From contig CM049310.1 in assembly GCA_026874595.1 (NCBI GenBank), positions 43,713,558 to 43,777,557 on the forward strand: 64,000 bases of DNA, read 5' to 3'. A program made the translations under genes and the position numbers. The DNA is from Sipunculus nudus (lineage: Eukaryota > Annelida > Sipuncula > Golfingiida > Sipunculidae). Of this stretch, positions 1 through 11,030 are shown in pieces. How positions within the stretch are numbered: position 1 is the first letter of the stretch; every line of letters starts with the position of its first letter. The notes under the pieces are model-generated. The model had not been told where the DNA came from. It worked only from the letters and a program-made list of their open reading frames with translations, and did not search any database.

Positions 1-784
1 TTACTTAGTTTACACCCAATTTGACCAGCTTAAATTTATTTTATTCACAAGAACATATAGTATGAAGTTGATCTTACTTTGCTTGTTAATGACCAAAGCT
101 TGATTTGTTGTTCTCCCACCTGGTCTAAAACAACTAACAAAGTTCAGGAAACGGAAAGTTTAGGTTGTGTGACCTGAATTTCACTTCACTTGGAATTTCA
201 AATTGCTTCAGGGAATTTTACAAGTAAAAGTGATAACAATCTACACTTCAAAGGAAATAAAAAGTCACAAGTTCAATTGTGCCTCATCCTGCTCATAAAT
301 AATTAATCCAGAGTTCACGCAGATCACAGGATAACCAAGGGTGTAGCTATTTTCACATGCTGTCATGTAACACACAGCAGTATATTTCCAGGGAAAAGAA
401 AATATCTGCATAACTGATGTCAGAAATATAATCTGAATTATTCAAACTCTGAAACTTTTTACGGGTTTAGTTTAATAAACATTAAACTCTAAATGAAATA
501 TATGAAAACTTAAAAATTGATATTTTACCTCTTTCATACTATGGACAATCTAAATTCATAACTGTTCAGTTTTAAAGAAAAATACACCAGAAAAAAATAT
601 GAACATTAAAGAAACACATTTTTATTTCAATTCTGCTCAAATCTGGAAAGCAATAGATAAATGTCTACCTGATGTAATAAAAATTAAAACATCATGAAAT
701 ATGTTTATATAATTAAAAGCCACATCTATTACAAAGAATTATTTTTATTTTATGTGCTTCTTTTTAAAGAAAATAAATTATATT
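1..784 (-). other. 3' UTR and downstream flank of the minus-strand gene
   Basis: AT-rich sequence downstream (in minus orientation) of the predicted stop at 785-787. It contains several AATAAA-type hexamers on the minus strand, the nearest at 744-749. No open frame of note and no recognisable repeat was seen. The transcript end cannot be fixed from sequence alone. Confidence 0.4.
744..749 (-). terminator. Candidate polyadenylation signal AATAAA
   Basis: The minus strand reads AATAAA here, about 36 nt after the predicted stop codon of the large minus-strand gene. Such hexamers are frequent by chance in AT-rich DNA, so the support is its position only. Confidence 0.35.
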
Positions 785-898
785 TTATAAGAGGGGAAGG
801 GGATAGGTCTTCCCTGTGTATAGAGGCTGGGAGAGGGAGCAATTTGGGATGTCAATAGACTTGCTCTCTTCATCCTGATTGGAACTGCTACTTACTTC
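785..898 (-). CDS. Exon 10 (terminal) of the minus-strand gene, unknown family
   Basis: The acceptor reads CTATTCTCAG and only phase 0 is open, matching the phase-0 donor proposed for exon 9. The exon encodes 37 residues and then TAA. The peptide starts EVSSSSNQDEESKSIDIP and ends YTGKTYPLPLL, a serine- and acid-rich tail with a hydrophobic end. A minus-strand AATAAA follows closely. One oddity: a perfect donor, GAA followed by GTAAGT, sits three bases inside the exon, so this position could instead be a 5' splice site of a different isoform. The composition is strongly protein-like against a background full of stops. No family is recognised. An extra phase 0/0 exon between this one and exon 9 cannot be excluded. 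Confidence 0.55.
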   Translation of the reverse strand, partial: EVSSSSNQDEESKSIDIPNCSLSQPLYTGKTYPLPLL

Positions 899-3800
899 CT
901 GAGAATAGGTAGTAAAATCTAATCAACATTGTGGTAAGTTCATTACAAACACCATCACAGTGTAATGACTAGTAATTGTCTGGCATCTGCTACAGCCACG
1001 GAGCACAGAGATCCAGTATCCTGGCCTGAACCCGGACATTCTGTCATTTAGGCTTTTACTTTAACCTCCCAAGAGGATGTGCCCCTCTCATCTCTTATGT
1101 CAGAAGTTTATGACAAATGAGATAATCACGCATCTATAAGTAATTTTGTCTATTTCTAGTCTGTTGATTTCAGGGAAATTATGGTCTGTAATTATGGATG
1201 TTCCTATAGCCTCTCCCTTGGTATATATGACCTTAAATCTATCAAATAAATGTATCACAAATTGTGTATGGTTATGTTATATACCATAGTAATTGTACAG
1301 ATTGGAGAGACTAAACAGCATGCACAAATGACAATTTATTTATGCAGTTTGTTAACTCCCATCAGTAGTTATTTCAAATAAATTTATTATAATAATAATT
1401 TCATATGTTTAATATATTAGATTCCATTTAAACTAAGCCATTCCATCATGTCCTAAAGTGTATCTGTGCCTAAAAATACATCATATTCTTATCATAAAAC
1501 ATAAACAGATGTATTTTTCTGCAAAGTATTATAACAAATCTCACTTTCTTAAAGCTAGAGAAGAATCCAGCCATGGTTGTCCCCATCATATAAAGTCTCA
1601 TTGAGATCAGTTTTGACAATGACATTAACCACTGGAACAAAAGCATGCCTTCACTGCCCTTCAGTCAGGCTGGCAAAAGAGCATCAGGTAGGAGGTGGTT
1701 TAAACAGCGCCATCTATCTGTGAATGGCTAAACTGGATGCCTTCCAGCAAATAACAAACGCAAGTCTCACCACTGTTACAGATATGATGTAGGGCTATCA
1801 ATTCTGTAAAAACTTTTTAATCTGAAATTATCCAATGATTATATACATATGATCAACTAACATATGCCAATTCAGGCATTCAGATCTTTTTATTTTTATA
1901 CACATTTTTAGGCAAACAACATTTTCACCTGAAGGTCAGTATGACTCAGTGACAGTGTAAAAAAAAGTGTGATTATGAAATGGTACACCAACGGAGGCAA
2001 TCTTGAGGGCTAATGTCATCCTATTATGCATCCATCTGGGAAAAAATCTATAATGAAGAGGTTTTTGGTTATATCAGGAGTCCAGGACTGGTTTTCAATT
2101 CAAGGAACAGAAATATTTGTAATCATTAGCTTGATTGTAATACACTTAATCAAACATGGAAAAAAAAAACTTTTCTCAAATCCTTCTTTTCTCTGTTGAA
2201 AAAACTTTATTTGGCATTTACCTGCTATAACCTGAGAGACTGAAATGCACAAATGCAATATTCAAAGGACATTTATAGACTTAAGGGCACTGGGTAGTTT
2301 TAAAAAAAATTGAGGATATTTATACACTTCAGTTCTCCAGTTTTGTAATCTTGGACTCTCATGGTTTTTAAGGACCAGTATGAACCCTGTGATATATGAT
2401 ACTAGGAAGAAGAAAGACAATGCCAAATGGAGACAATGAGGCTGTTCCTGTAACCTCCCCTTCAAGTTGATGACCTGTTAATCTAGCTGCTGGCTATTAT
2501 TTTAAGAGTGATTATGCAAGACCTTGCTGGCTGTGACCCTGTGCTGTTGTGATCTGCATTTACGTCCTGCGACCTCTCAGCTGCCCCATATCCTGTCACT
2601 GACAAGTATCCGTACACAAACACATTGTGCCATTGATTTCTGAGCTGGGGTTCCTGGACCACATTTACCTTACACTGGACCCTTCTGCCTTCTGTCAAAA
2701 GTGCCATCACATTATGAGAGAGACATTCCCTCTTGTTAATTTGCCCCTCTTTTCTGTGTATGTATACAAGATATCCTAAATCATTATTAAAGGATTTTAA
2801 CTAAATTTCTTTTAGGATTTCATCTTCAGGTATGGAGGTAGGTCTGACAAAATTCTGGACTTGACAATGTTTGATCAGGTGTTGATGCAGGACCATAATT
2901 TGATTGTACAGAATTCCCTGTCTTTCAGAAGGGTACAACCAACAGAGCAGACATCTGGTGGAGTTAGTTAGTATACTATAAGACAGGGGATCTTTTGAAG
3001 GAAGGAATGGTTGATCAAATGTTGAAAATTAGCTGGGTCATTGTTTATCCCTGGTGGAGGCATGCACTCTGCAGTCTCGTCTGGCCAGTTGTCATCTTTT
3101 ACTTGTCTTAGGAACTACTCTGTTCCGCTAGATTTAAGAATTGTCTGTACCAAAAGATGATGTCCATAATCCTAGAGTTATATGATATTTGTTGGGTTGG
3201 TGGCAGCACTTGATCAAATTTTAAGCAGTGCTTGAGGTCCTGGGTTCAAAAGCACCTATAACTTTGAGGTTATAAGGAGCACCTATTTTACGTTTTTTTT
3301 AATGATATACGGAAAATGTTATATCATTCTAGCCATAGCATTCCCATCTTATTCTTGGAAGACTAATAAGACTGCAATAGTTGTAATTCATGCAATATGA
3401 TGCTTTTTAACAAAATATGAGTTAGTAAGTAGATTACCCACCAGATGGCAACAATGATGATTTCAGTCAGGCCCACTTGTCTGCATCTGGTTTGAGGCAA
3501 TGAGATCTACTTAACAGCACCACCTGTCTCCAGCTAGCTGAACTTAAGTTGCCATCAATGTTGTTTATTTTTTCAAGGTTTTTGAAAGCAAATGGCAATG
3601 ATTTGTTTTCTCATTAATTTTGATTGCTGCACAATAAAACTAACATGCAAACGTCAAGAATCCATTGCTCCATCAATTGGCTCATCAATATGCAAATACC
3701 AGAAAATCATTATCAACACGAAACTGCTCATCACATAATAATATGGACAAATGTGGACAAACTAAGTACATAACATAATAATTAGTAAATATCAGGAATC

Positions 3801-4236
3801 AATCATTTGACTATACTGCTTGCCACATTAAAATATGCAGATATTAAGAGTTAATCCCTTTCATCAAACTGTGCATCATAGTGAGTGAGTGACAGAGCTA
3901 GTACTCAAGCCCCTGGTTCATAGACACCTGCTGGGCTTGTGTTTAAGTTAGCTTTTTATCTAACATACTTTCAGTGGTAAACAAAATTACGAAAATCCTG
4001 CCAGGTCTGATGTAGTCTGAGTGTTTATTATCAACAGCTGAATAAAATACATGTGATTTTTTTCACCTCAACTCCAGGATAAATGTGTTATATAGAAGCA
4101 AAAATATGTATATGTAAAAAGTCAAAGAGTACATAAGCCTGACGGCTGCCAGCTCATGTAGCAGGTACCAATGGCCAATGATAATGGATCTAATTAACCC
4201 TGGCCGGATCATTCTGACAGTACTGTTATGTTTTAC
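899..4236 (-). other. Intron 9
   Basis: About 3.3 kb of AT-rich sequence between exons 10 and 9. It holds short open stretches on the minus strand near 1560-1640, 2480-2710 and 2990-3130 that look slightly protein-like but lack a full set of splice signals. A tRNA-like scrap occurs near 3190-3280. No clear transposable element ends were found. Confidence 0.4.
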
Positions 4237-4333
4237 AGCCAGCCTGTCTCCAGTGATGTAGGTTCGTTTACTGATTTCCCGTATCTCTTTAATGGCCAGA
4301 ACTTTTTCCCGGCTGAGTGAGCTGACACGTGCC
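4237..4333 (-). CDS. Exon 9 of the minus-strand gene, unknown family
   Basis: The acceptor reads CTTCAG and the donor GTAAAA. Read in phase 2 it encodes ARVSSLSREK, VLAIKEIREISKR and TYITGDRLA, rich in lysine, arginine and glutamate and probably helical. The frame stays open for about 30 more codons past the donor. Phase 2 at the start matches exon 8: AG plus G gives Arg. The end is phase 0, which fits exon 10. If the donor is not used, the frame runs to a TGA near 4064 and gives a hydrophobic alternative C-terminus. No family is recognised. Confidence 0.65.
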
Positions 4334-6079
4334 CTGAAGATGAAACAGGATCACTAAGAAAAGAGAGACACAAGATCCAGCCGTCAGACGCTTACAAAAC
4401 TACCGCAGGGTACAAGTGAATTCTGGGAAGATCTGAAAAGGAGCTATATAATCAGCCTCACATATTCAGCTTATCTTTTTACTGAAGCTAAGACCATTTG
4501 TCTGAGCATATAGCACTGCCTGCTTGATCAGACCTACTTTGAAAGTGGTACAGGCTTGGGGATTGTGAAAGCTGTATGAAAGTGGATAATGTATTGTTAT
4601 TATGCTTTATATACTTTCTGGAAAAAAACCCTCTGCAAACATCATCCCTTAGTGACAAATCACAAAATGTGTATTTGCCATATAGAAATCTCACATAAAA
4701 GATAAATATTTTTTTTTCACCATGAAGTAATATATATTATATATATCTGATTTACATTAAAAACAGGGTTCAAATTAATTAGTATCCACAACTACTATAC
4801 ACATAACAATATGTTCATTAATATCATATAACTATTGTTATACACATTATTACACACAGTCACCAGTAACCAGTGAGTCGATGACCAGTAATGTTTGTCG
4901 TAAAACCAGCATCACCAGAAATCTCACCAATCAGACGACACTAACATCGCAATCAAAGACTCACATTATACCCTTTTAATAGGACAGAATGGTACCATAA
5001 ACATCCTAAACAGTACAACTCACTACGACCCTGCACTCAAATTAATACAACTGTTTGCATGTGTTGATAAAAGATCATAGGGAGCCAACTGTTTTTGAGT
5101 TTTCTTGGTGGTAATAATAGTATTGTGTACTATCCGTGAAGAGTGCATAACTGCAACAAAGACATCACAATGCAATGTAATATCATCATTTGATATCCTG
5201 ATTAATATGGTATCTGGACCTATAGTAGCTAGTTCCCCATGTCTATATGAGGTAATGTTAGTTTTCAATACTGGCCCAGATTAAAAAATTCACTAATTAC
5301 TGATAAAATACAAATATTTTATGAAAAGGAAATTTGAAAAGAACAAGTTGATTTGTGGAACAGATCTGGTTTGTCCCCTGCCTCTCATGGAAGTAGCCAC
5401 AAAGAAAGGTTAAGAATACCTGTGGGATATTCTCAAGACACTTCTTTAAGGATTGATGCAGGGCTTCCAATAAGAAGAAAATTTGAAGAATCTAGGACTC
5501 TAAGGCATAAATTTTGGGGAATCCAATCTGATTTTAGAGCATCCCAAGTGGAGATGATATGTGACATATTTTGAAGGGTTTTGTAAAGATTTAATAATTT
5601 TCATATCTTATGTAATAAAAATATCATTATATGATTAGAAATTTTATCATTATATGAATATATGCTTAAAGGGAAATGTAAGCCTCAGTTATCAGTGGTT
5701 ACACCACTGACAGGTTCAAGGCAGCTGGTAATGTTCATTGACTGCCACAAGGTCCTAAAACCAGAAACTTGCCTGTCCCATGGGATGCCTGGTCCTTTAA
5801 AACTGTGGGTCTGTAAGAAATTTTAAGCATCAGAGACACCTCAGCGCTCCTGAAATCCCTGATTGATGAGTGTAATATCAGTAACAAACAATAACACCAG
5901 GGAAAATTTGCATTGTTTATTGATAGAGCACCACATAGAAGGGTACACTATCTTACCTAACCATTAGGGTGGTGTGAGTTCAGTGACTATTTTCCATATT
6001 CAAACCTATCCCTTCATTTGGTGTATCAATGCTGAGAGTATGGGGACTGTGCCTAAAATTCTTTTCAAGTTATTGAATT

Positions 6080-6307
6080 AACAAGATTTAGGAAAATCAC
6101 TTTTTTGACCTTGAAAAAAATGTGACAAAGTCATCTGTATTCAAACTTGACCTAGTACTTCATGTGATATTCAGTGACATGGATTAGTGACTGTATGCCA
6201 ATTTGTTTTCAACTTATTGTTAACACCATTATGTACAGACAGATACTTATCATTTATTTGTCCCCCACTGATGCCAGACGGAGCATCTGACAACAGCGGG
6301 GAACAAA
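6080..6307. repeat. Interspersed repeat fragment ending in a 51-bp hairpin
   Basis: The motif TTGACCTTGAAAAAAATG followed by TCAAACTTGACCTAG resembles the repeat at about 59870-60030 (GTGACCTTGAAAATCCATC and TCAAACTTGACC). The fragment ends in an imperfect palindrome at 6257-6307 with outer arms TTTGTCCCC and GGGGAACAAA around a short loop. It is probably the terminus of a non-autonomous element whose class I cannot name. Confidence 0.45.
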
Positions 6308-6550
6308 AAATAGTTAAATAAACATGCCTGGCAGAATTGTAGCTAAGAGTTAGCAGATGTGTTATTGTCTGGAAGAATTAAGCTAAATATGAAGGCTGGA
6401 TCCTTAGAAATTCTGCACTTTAATTTGCCTTGAAATATCTTTCAAGACAGAGCGTCACAACCTTATGGTCATGCTTTCCATTCAATAAATATCTAGAATT
6501 GTATAAAATCCTGTTCTGTCTGTCATACAACTTTATCAAGATATAGCAAA

Positions 6551-6751
6551 TACAGTGGAACCTCACAATTACAACCAGCTTGGGGACTGACTAAAGTGGT
6601 TGTTATTTGCGGTGCCAAATTGGGGGGGGGGGGGAGGTTGTATTTGTGAAATTCTAAGTTACCTAAATCATATTTTCGGGACCAAGAAAATTGGTCTTAA
6701 CTGTGGGGTTGGTCTTAATTGTGGGGTGGTTACAAGGTGGGGTCCACTGTA
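6551..6751. mobile_element. MITE with TA duplication, mariner/Tc1-like
   Basis: A 197-bp element at 6553-6749 has imperfect terminal inverted repeats CAGTGGAACCTC and GGTGGGGTCCACTG, flanked by TA on both sides as expected for a TA target-site duplication. The interior is G/T-rich with a poly-G run near 6626-6639 and no coding capacity. The 340-bp element at 21651-21990 has the same TIR type. Confidence 0.7.
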
Positions 6752-7139
6752 TTTTTATTTTAATTTTTGCTAAAGCCATCCATAATCATGTCAATTCTTT
6801 TCAGAGCTGTCAACTATCATACTTTTTCCTTACAGAGCCATCATTATCATACATCAGTGTCCTTACATCAATATATCAATATGTCATGCTAAACTCTTAA
6901 AATAATAATCCAAACAATGTATTAAAGTATGTAACATACCTAATTTTCATTATCACTGCGCAGTCATGAAGTCATCTAATATTGGGGCTGATTTCCTACC
7001 TGAACTTAACTTTTTTTGTTGGAGGGATCCACCTTTTAATACTACCTCTGCAGAATTCCTTTCCAATTTTGAACTATGTGACACGGAAGTAGCACACACT
7101 TCCTCTCATTTTTATAATATCCTGGTATTAACTATAGGC

Positions 7140-7377
7140 CTGGTGACTACTGCACCTGTGGGCCTTAAGCATGTAATTGTTCCCATTACTGGGTCATACT
7201 GTGAGGAAACCCCCTAAAGGCACACTTGTTTGTGAGTGAACCACAGCCATTGGACACAGCCTGCCCATTCAGCCACCAGAGTGCTCACCTTGGGTGAAAA
7301 TATGACCACCTTGCTGAGGCTGTAACTCATGATCTTCTGGCTTTGAGCTCTGTGCTTTACCCATAGCTGGACCATAG
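7140..7377 (-). repeat. tRNA-related SINE, copy 1
   Basis: Read on the minus strand, the head resembles a decayed tRNA promoter (A-box-like region near AGCTATGGGTAAAGCAC). The body aligns along its length with the plus-strand copy at about 27965-28250. Shared blocks include the region before GTGAGCACTCTG / GTAAGTGCTCTG, AAGACTGTGCC-like and GTATGACCCA stretches. The copies are well diverged, so the family is old. The 3' end is not sharp. Confidence 0.55.
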
Positions 7378-8454
7378 AAACTGGTATTTATATCGAACTA
7401 AAACTCAACACAAGCACAAGTCCATAAGCATAGGCAAGGAAAAACAATAATTATGCCAGAGATATTAATAATTCACTAAAATGATCATTATTAAAGGACA
7501 CTTGATGCACTCAAACTGTATACCTAACCTGTCACATGTTCAACTTAAGCAGTGACCTTCTGCACCTTTGGACCTAGAATTCTTGACCCAAGTACAGGTT
7601 AAACACTACAGTAATCAGGAAGTCACTAAATGCTTTAGAAGGGTTTGAAAAACACTCAGTATAAAGCATTAGGAGAACAAATTCCATTTGTTAAGGAGCT
7701 TACAAACTTGAAAATTTATATTTACTATAATCGTTGAAACATGATTAAACAAGATATGCACTTTTAAGCTAAAAGAAACTCATGAAAACCAGAATCTTGT
7801 AATCCCTCCCAGGGGATTTTCAGTAGGATTTTCAATAGATAAAATTTAAAATAACACTAAAGAATTTTAATTCGGACCTTTCAGTTCTTCAGCTAAAAAG
7901 AAAATCAGGTCTGTGACTTAATTTTTAATCACCCATTTGACCCTAAACCAATGCAATTTAAAACAGGAAAGTTTCACAATCACATAATTTTTTGGTGTGA
8001 TTATAGACAAGATGGACATTACAAAATTGCACACACATGAACACACATGAACTTAACAAGGCCTACAGGCCTAATGCGAACCTGTGCATTGGGAAAAACA
8101 CCAGGTATAATGCTTCAATGCTGGACCATTACTTTTCATGTATATGAACAATGCAAGTACTAAACATTTTGAATAAGAAACAATTACACAAACATCACTG
8201 CTGAAATTCTGGCATGGGTGCACACAACACTAAAAAGATTGTAGCTGGCACCACCAGTCTTGTACACAACGAAGCTATCAGAGATATATACATATGCCCA
8301 ATTTCAGACTGATATATCAAACCCCTCCTGAGAAAAACGCAGGGACACACACTGTGCAAAAGTCATTGTAGGTGGCGACACCTATCTTGTGAGCGAGAAA
8401 GCCATCAAAGACACATAGACAGGTCAAAGTATTAGGCCAATACATCAAACTTAC

Positions 8455-8506
8455 CTTGAATCTGATGCATGGGGCTGAACAGGCTTAGGTGAGAAAGGCT
8501 GTTGCC
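8455..8506 (-). CDS. Exon 8 of the minus-strand gene, unknown family
   Basis: A 52-nt exon with a consensus donor (AAG followed by GTAAGT) and the acceptor TTCACTCAG. It encodes QQPFSPKPVQPHASDS, a proline-rich linker. It enters in phase 1 (A plus GG gives Arg, from exon 7) and leaves in phase 2 (AG plus G gives Arg, into exon 9), so both joins keep the frame. The acceptor is an instance of the GAGTGAACT repeat unit that fills the next 500 bp upstream, so the exon lies at the edge of a minisatellite. It is short, and the call rests on phase and donor quality. Confidence 0.5.
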
Positions 8507-9060
8507 CTGAGTGAACTGTAACAAATTGCTTGCTCAGGCTACTGCACTGAGTGAACTCATGACCTGCACCTGGCTAGACTGAGTGAACTTTTGACCTGTA
8601 CCTGGCTGCACTGAGTGAACTCTTGACCTGTTGCATTATCTGACACAGTTGGCAGTCTGCCAAAGCTATAAATAGAATGCAGCTACTGCACTAAGTAAAC
8701 TCCTGACCATACCTGGCTGCACTGAGTGAACTCTTGACCTGTTGCCTAATCTGATACAGTTGGCAGTCTGCCAAAGCTGTAAATAGATCCAGACTGACCT
8801 CTAGCCTGTTGCCAAATCTGAAATAGTAGCCACACCATTGCATAAACTCATGCAGGGGCCCTGCCTTGAGGGGCTTGACACCCATGAAGTGATCACATGG
8901 TGCCCATGAGGTGTTCACATGTCACCCATGAGGTGATCACATGCCTTGTGCTTGGCTGCACTGATGGAACTCTTGACCTATATCTGGCTGCACTGAATGA
9001 ACTCTTGATCTGTTGCCAAATCTGAAAGAGTTGGCAGTTTCTCAACCTATTTAAAGATAC
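8507..9060. repeat. Degenerate minisatellite abutting exon 8
   Basis: A short unit of about 33 bp built on CTGCACTGAGTGAACT then CTTGACCTGT and ACCTGG recurs many times. A longer unit of about 111 bp, including GTTGGCAGTCTGCCAAAGC, is seen at about 8600 and 8711 and again, diverged, near 9020. A sub-block at 8880-8945 repeats CCCATGAGGTGATCACATG about three times and contains the palindrome TGATCA. Confidence 0.7.
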
Positions 9061-9169
9061 AGATTCAATCTTGGCCTGTTGGTATATCTGTTAACACATA
9101 CTGAAAGACTTTGGCTAAAATTTTTTTATTATTCATATTCATAAACTTTTTATCAAAATATCTAGAATA

Positions 9170-11030
9170 ATAAAAGATGACCAATGAGCCCCGTACAAAA
9201 AAAGGTTAATGTAAGTGGCGCCACCAATACCTGAATTTCATATATGACTCATGTGACCAACACTGGCAAAAAATTTGGTGATGATAGCTCCGGCCGTTTC
9301 TGAGACTGTCATTTTAGTATGCTTTTTTGGACAGATGACTGAGTTCAACTTCCTGTAACTCGGCCAAAATTCACCAAACATGAACCATTGGAACAAAATT
9401 GAGGGAGATGGTATAAAAGATTATTTCTGTGAAATACTTAACAATTTGGCTTGAGTGTTTCGTCGGAGAAGGTTTTAAAGTTTTTTTAGCTTTTTCTCTA
9501 TAAAATTTAAGAAAATGCAGAGTTTTTGAGATGGCTAATTTTTTGCATTAAATTTCATTAGCTAGCTCCAATCATTTTCAAAATAATATAGGTTATTGTA
9601 CAGAAGACAAATGCCGCCACACCATCGCATTAGCTCACAGGTTCCCTAAAAATTATTACAGATGCAAATTGAATGCAAAATTGTAATACAGATACATCTC
9701 ACTGATGGCAAAATCTTGCATTAATTTGACTATGGATACCAATTATTCATATTCCATGTACAGCCGTCTTTATATACCCTTAGACAGCTGTATACCTGTG
9801 ATTGTAAACATTGCCTGGCATGAGGAATATCTAAAAATCATAAATCTACATTTTTTAAAAGCTTTTAAAAAACATTCTTTTCAATATTAACCATAGATAA
9901 CCTGAAATCTAAATGTCTGGAGGCATGATGTAATAAATGCTGATAAACTGGTGCCAGTCTAGATGTATCTGCTTCACACAGCTAACATATATGGTAAAAT
10001 GACTCAATTCAATCTTTATAATTAAGCCAAAATTAATTCTTTGGAACCATAAAAGACAATTATTATAAGAATTTTTCAGGGGATTATTCTTGTAAAATAT
10101 TAAAAAAATTGGCCTCAGTAGTGTCAGTCAAAAAACGTTTTACAGGTTTATAACTCATATGGGAAAATACAGCAAATTGGCTAATTTAAGCTTCCCATAA
10201 CTCAGCCAAAAATCACTGAACCAAAACCTTTGAACAAACTTGAATTATCAACATCTAAGGATAATTAATGTGTGAGATTTAAGAATTTGGCCCAGTGGTT
10301 TTTGAGGAGAAGATCTTTGTAGCCTCTGAGCTAAAATGGGCTGTTACAGCATATGACTAAATTTAGCTTCCAATAACTCAGCCAAAAGTCCCTGAACTGA
10401 GACCATTTGAACAAACTTCAGAAAGCACTACCCTTGAATCATTTCTGTTCGATATTAAACTATTTGGCCATATGGTTTCAGAGAAGAAGTTTTTTGTAGC
10501 CATCAGTATGATACAGGCACTGATGACCCCTGTACAAAAAAGGCCGATGCAGGTGGCGCAACCAATACCTAAATTTCAGATATGTCTCATGTAAACAACA
10601 TTGGCATAAAATTTGGTGATGATAGCTCCAGCCATTTCTGAGATTGTAATTTTAGTATGCTTTTTTGGACAGATGACTTTAAGTTCAACTTCCTGTAACT
10701 CGACCAAAAATCACTGAACTTAAACCATTCGAACAAACTTGAGAAAGATTGTTCCAGGGATCATTTCTGTGAAATATTGGACAATTTGGCTGAACAGTTT
10801 CAGAAAAGAAGATTTTTAAAGCTTTTTTAGCTTTTTCCCTATAAAATCTAAGAAAAAGCAGTTAGCCAAAAAATAAGCAAAATCCGATATAGTTTTTTAG
10901 ATGACTATTTTTTTGCATAAAATTTCATGATGCTACCTCTTGCTGTTTTCAAGATAGTATGGGTTAACATACAGACGACGGACAACACCATCGCATACCA
11001 TCGCATAAGCTCACAGGTTCGCTAAAAACT
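9170..11030. repeat. Two copies of an interspersed repeat with related spacer
   Basis: A unit of about 490 bp at 9170-9660 recurs at 10515-11030. Shared landmarks are the GGTGGCGCCACC-type palindrome, GGTGATGATAGCTCC, TTTTTTGGACAGATGAC, TTCCTGTAACTCG, and the end ACACCATCGCAT with AGCTCACAGGTT. Between them, 10020-10500 holds about three shorter, diverged subunits built on ATAACTCAGCCAAAA. There is no coding capacity. It is probably a non-autonomous element family, and the AGCTCA end resembles those of the repeats at 49-54 kb. Confidence 0.65.

Larger units (their letters stand above)
4334..8454 (-). other. Intron 8
   Basis: About 4.1 kb. It contains an imperfect palindrome near 5690-5720, a repeat fragment ending in a hairpin at 6257-6307, a MITE at 6553-6749, a SINE copy at 7140-7377, and two diverged copies of a GGTGGC(G/A)CCACC-bearing repeat at about 8220-8450. 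The remaining stretches (4340-5600, 7380-8200) are AT-rich with no feature I can support. Confidence 0.4.

Noticed and set aside
2483-2710. 75-residue minus-strand frame with some protein-like stretches
   Set aside because: A donor-like GTAAAT follows an early part (VQCK), but no acceptor gives a consistent phase with neighbours. Left uncalled.
2985-3130. Minus-strand open stretch KDDNWPDETAECMPPPG
   Set aside because: Looks coding by composition, but no usable donor and no phase-consistent place between exons 9 and 10 was found.
3190-3280. tRNA gene-like sequence
   Set aside because: A GGTGGCAGCACTTG / GGGTTCAAAAGC pair vaguely resembles A and B boxes, but no cloverleaf can be drawn and no SINE body follows.
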